Shown here: piece after piece, positions 16,301 through 17,318 of the stretch
Layout of the letters: every line of letters starts with the position of its first letter
How positions within the stretch are numbered: the first letter of the stretch is position 1
From: CBINFS01 sp966250015
GTDB taxonomy: Bacteria; Bacteroidota; Rhodothermia; Rhodothermales; DASSAV01
DNA length: 17,318 nucleotides
NCBI GenBank assembly: GCA_966250015.1
Contig: CBINFS010000063.1
Location: 1 to 17,318 of the forward strand
Direction of reading: 5' to 3'
Made by a program: the position numbers and the translations under genes
The notes under the pieces: generated by a model
Told to the model about the DNA's origin: nothing
The model's input: the letters and a program-made list of their open reading frames with translations, nothing else
Databases searched by the model: none

Positions 16301-17068
16301 TCCGACGCCGTCGATGGCGAGGGCGCTAATGTAGTTGCCGGGGAGGCTGTTCGGGTCGTCCGGGTTGTTCTGGAACACCTGGAAGGACTCCGACACGGGG
16401 TCAAAAAGGTTCAGTCCGTTGCCTGTACCCACCCAGAGGCGCCCCTGGCTGTCCTCGACAATCGAGCTGACCGAATTGGCGCTGATACTGGCCGGGTTCT
16501 GCTCGTCGCGGACGAAATGCGTGAATGATTCGCGGTCGGGGCTGAGCCTGTTCAGGCCGCGTTCAGTCCCGATCCACAAATTCCCTTTGCTGTCCTCGAA
16601 AAATGCGTTGACGCCGCTGCCCGTGAATCCCGCGCCCCGGTTGACGGGTTGCTCGGTGCCTCGGGGAATGTTAATGAAGGTATCGGTTGCCCGGTCGTAG
16701 CGGCTAAGGCCGGCGCTCGTTCCGATCCAGAGGTGTCCCTGGCGGTCCGAAAAGAGCGATCGGATGTTGTTGGATGGAATGCTCGTCGGGTCGTCCCGGT
16801 CGTTCCGGTAGATCTTCACCTGGTAGCCGTCGTAACGGTTCAGCCCGTTCTCCGTGCCGATCCACATGAAGCCGAAGGCGTCCTGTGTAATCGCAGAGAC
16901 GTTGGACTGCGAGAGGCCCTCGTTGGGCGTCAGCTGCTTGAATTGTAAACCCTGTGCCTGCGTTTCTATCCTCACCCCAAAAACAAACCCAACACAAAGC
17001 AATATGAGCGCTACGATACGGCGCACTTGGCGCGTACCCGAAAAGACAGCGGTTTTTTTCGTGGTCAT
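13382..17068 (-). CDS. periplasmic two-component-regulator propeller fused to methyl-accepting chemotaxis domain
   Basis: A 1228-residue transmembrane receptor. A signal peptide (MTTKKTAVFSG..., hydrophobic core LILLCVGFVFGV, ending QAQ) is followed by 14 propeller repeats of the Reg_prop type (D-x-x-G-x-[LI]-W-[IV]-G-T-x-x-G-[LG]-x-R-[FY]-[DN]) over about residues 40-690, enough for two seven-bladed propellers. A Y_Y_Y domain follows at about 730-805 (YAYKLEGFDEDWIAAGSKRE, GEYVFRVRASNNDGVW). One membrane helix lies at about 812-832. Inside the cell come a coiled coil, a HAMP-like segment (about 885-945) and an MCP signalling hairpin whose tip EIADQTNLLALNAAIEAARA lies near 1053-1075, then GRGFAVVADEVRKLAERT. 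No histidine kinase or DNA-binding domain follows. The C-terminus EEIHYL lacks a CheR-tethering pentapeptide. ATG 17068 was chosen because the probable promoter (17103-17130) overlaps the upstream ATGs. No che genes are in the window. Confidence 0.93.
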   Translation of the reverse strand: MTTKKTAVFSGTRQVRRIVALILLCVGFVFGVRIETQAQGLQFKQLTPNEGLSQSNVSAITQDAFGFMWIGTENGLNRYDGYQVKIYRNDRDDPTSIPSNNIRSLFSDRQGHLWIGTSAGLSRYDRATDTFINIPRGTEQPVNRGAGFTGSGVNAFFEDSKGNLWIGTERGLNRLSPDRESFTHFVRDEQNPASISANSVSSIVEDSQGRLWVGTGNGLNLFDPVSESFQVFQNNPDDPNSLPGNYISALAIDGVGNLWIALNENGLCKTSSTQLIPESFTCYRHDPNDPGSLAINMAFRLLVDNEGTLWVGTENGGLDRYDPLTDSFIHHRNDPNDPGSLTNDSIKSLFQDRTGDLWVGTFSGGVNITKKNGDAIRVFRSIPGNTKSLTYNVVKRFDEDAHGYIWITTDGGGFNRFDPRTNEFKRYTVENSGLNRNATIGIDVGRDGYIWIATWAGGLNRFNPRTGSFKAYTTQNSGIDSNNLLSVVEDLDGYIWFGNQNLSRFDPRTERFEIFGGDSVQVGNRGFIPRLQLDRQGNVLVMGAAGLDVIDPRTGFLTTYRTVDNGGPLSGGVNAVAEDTDGTYWLGAGGSLDHLDPLSGTVTRYGAEHGIPGTAVQGVVFDLSGTIWVSTDRGICRFDVKKETCKTYAIADGLQGMEFMQSSYFRSSDGTIYLGGPNGFNVIRPERIKQNQVAPPIVLTDFLLSGESVEIGKGPLSQHVSVTEEIVLSYDQANFTFQFAALDFTAPTQNQYAYKLEGFDEDWIAAGSKREATYTNLDPGEYVFRVRASNNDGVWNDEGISIRVRIRPPFWATWWFRLLVVTVVVWASVSITRSVRLRRLKLEKMNAELQMQIEHVKRSEEEKQRVAAEAAEKDRQATLAIKEQQEYLEKSVEQILREVDKFAEGDLTVRFTAGKNDAIGDLCKGLNKAVGNIRDMVLRVTEAVASTAGASRQIYASTEEVARGAQAQTRQADEVASAVEEMTGTLAESTRHINMAADMARKSGEDAQKGGQVVQESIASMNNIAAVVHESAQTVEKLGHSSQQIGDITQVIDEIADQTNLLALNAAIEAARAGDQGRGFAVVADEVRKLAERTTASTKQIALKIRQVQQETSLAVKSMEQVTNEVEAGKRLVDKAGEALDSIIRNTQHVLDSITQVARASEEQASTSAHISENIEQITGFSKSAAASNLEIARATEELTRLMENLQALVAQFEVERERHDVEEIHYL

Positions 17069-17102
17069 GGACTTGCGGGTCTCCGTAGGACCAGATCGCA
17101 TA

Positions 17103-17130
17103 GTTATACCCAAACAAGGCGGCGTAACAA
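17103..17130 (-). promoter_or_regulatory. probable promoter of the propeller chemoreceptor gene
   Basis: On the minus strand TTGTTA (17125-17130) and TATAAC (17103-17108) are separated by 16 bases, close to a sigma-70-type consensus. Transcription would begin near 17096, leaving about 28 bases before ATG 17068 and excluding the frame's upstream ATGs at 17113 and 17101. Confidence 0.45.
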
Positions 17131-17185
17131 TCCCTATTAGCTGTAAATCGACCGCCCGCCGGATTACTTTAGCCTTGTAGAGTCA

Positions 17186-17318
17186 GGATTACGCGAATTG
17201 CCTTTTGGAAAAGTGGATATGTCCGCAGATGACGCAGATGATTTTCTAAATGAGATGCAGGCCAGAGGCGGGACGTCTATCGCTACTAAAGACACAACAC
17301 AAATACGTCATCTCCGCG
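17186..17318 (+). repeat. composite interspersed repeat, copy D (cut by window end)
   Basis: Modules seen: GGATTACGCGAATTG at 17187-17201, GTCCGCAGATGACGCAGATG at 17221-17240, GCCAGAGGCGGGAC at 17261-17274, GCTACTAAAGACACAACAC at 17282-17300, and the first half of the end hairpin (ACGTCATCTCCGCG at 17305-17318). The CGCGAAG module is absent. It lies upstream of the chemoreceptor promoter. The element would finish just past the right edge. Confidence 0.82.

Overview
The window is a GC-rich bacterial chromosome segment. It most likely comes from the Bacteroidota/Rhodothermota side of the FCB group, perhaps Rhodothermales. The clues are a periplasmic two-component-regulator propeller with a Y_Y_Y domain, a TolC-type outer-membrane channel, an OmpA/OprF-like small barrel, poor Shine-Dalgarno use at several starts and DUF1080/DUF1572 genes. 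This placement is inferred from protein character, not from a search.

Layout. Positions 1-55 are the 3' end of a 23S rRNA gene, followed at 177-220 by a strong terminator with no 5S gene in between. A possible 27-residue membrane peptide (253-336) and a second terminator (381-410) follow. A large multi-PAS histidine kinase (414-3413, minus) is divergent from a small outer-membrane beta-barrel (3693-4178). Next come a glucose-1-phosphate adenylyltransferase (4353-5621) and a TolC-family channel (about 5842-7437). The channel converges, with an 8-bp gap, on an ECF sigma factor (7446-8069, minus). A TetR-type regulator (8648-9268) and a secreted protein with two related domains (9296-9973) form a likely pair. 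A membrane-anchored TPR protein (10505-11335, minus), a DinB-superfamily DUF1572 protein (11935-12456), a DUF1080 protein (12471-13214, minus) and a 1228-residue propeller chemoreceptor (13382-17068, minus) complete the gene content.

The two most striking items are the chemoreceptor and the repeats. The receptor joins a 14-repeat periplasmic propeller plus Y_Y_Y domain, the sensor layout of Bacteroidetes hybrid two-component systems, to a methyl-accepting chemotaxis output in place of a kinase. The non-coding gaps at 8263-8575, 10067-10454, 11549-11835 and 17186-17318 carry a composite interspersed repeat. It is built from recognisable modules in fixed order: a CGCGAAG-type tract, a GCAGATGA tract, a GACCGAAGGCGG-like middle, and a GTCAT-hairpin-GGATC end. 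I count six copies, one cut by the window end. Two pairs are arranged tail to tail as long inverted repeats, and three gaps also contain variant GTCAT...GGATC end units.

The genes do not form one obvious pathway. They look like a set of sensing and regulatory units (histidine kinase, ECF sigma, TetR, chemoreceptor) and envelope proteins with one glycogen-synthesis enzyme, separated by repeat-filled gaps. No mobile-element protein, CRISPR array, tRNA or phage gene was seen.
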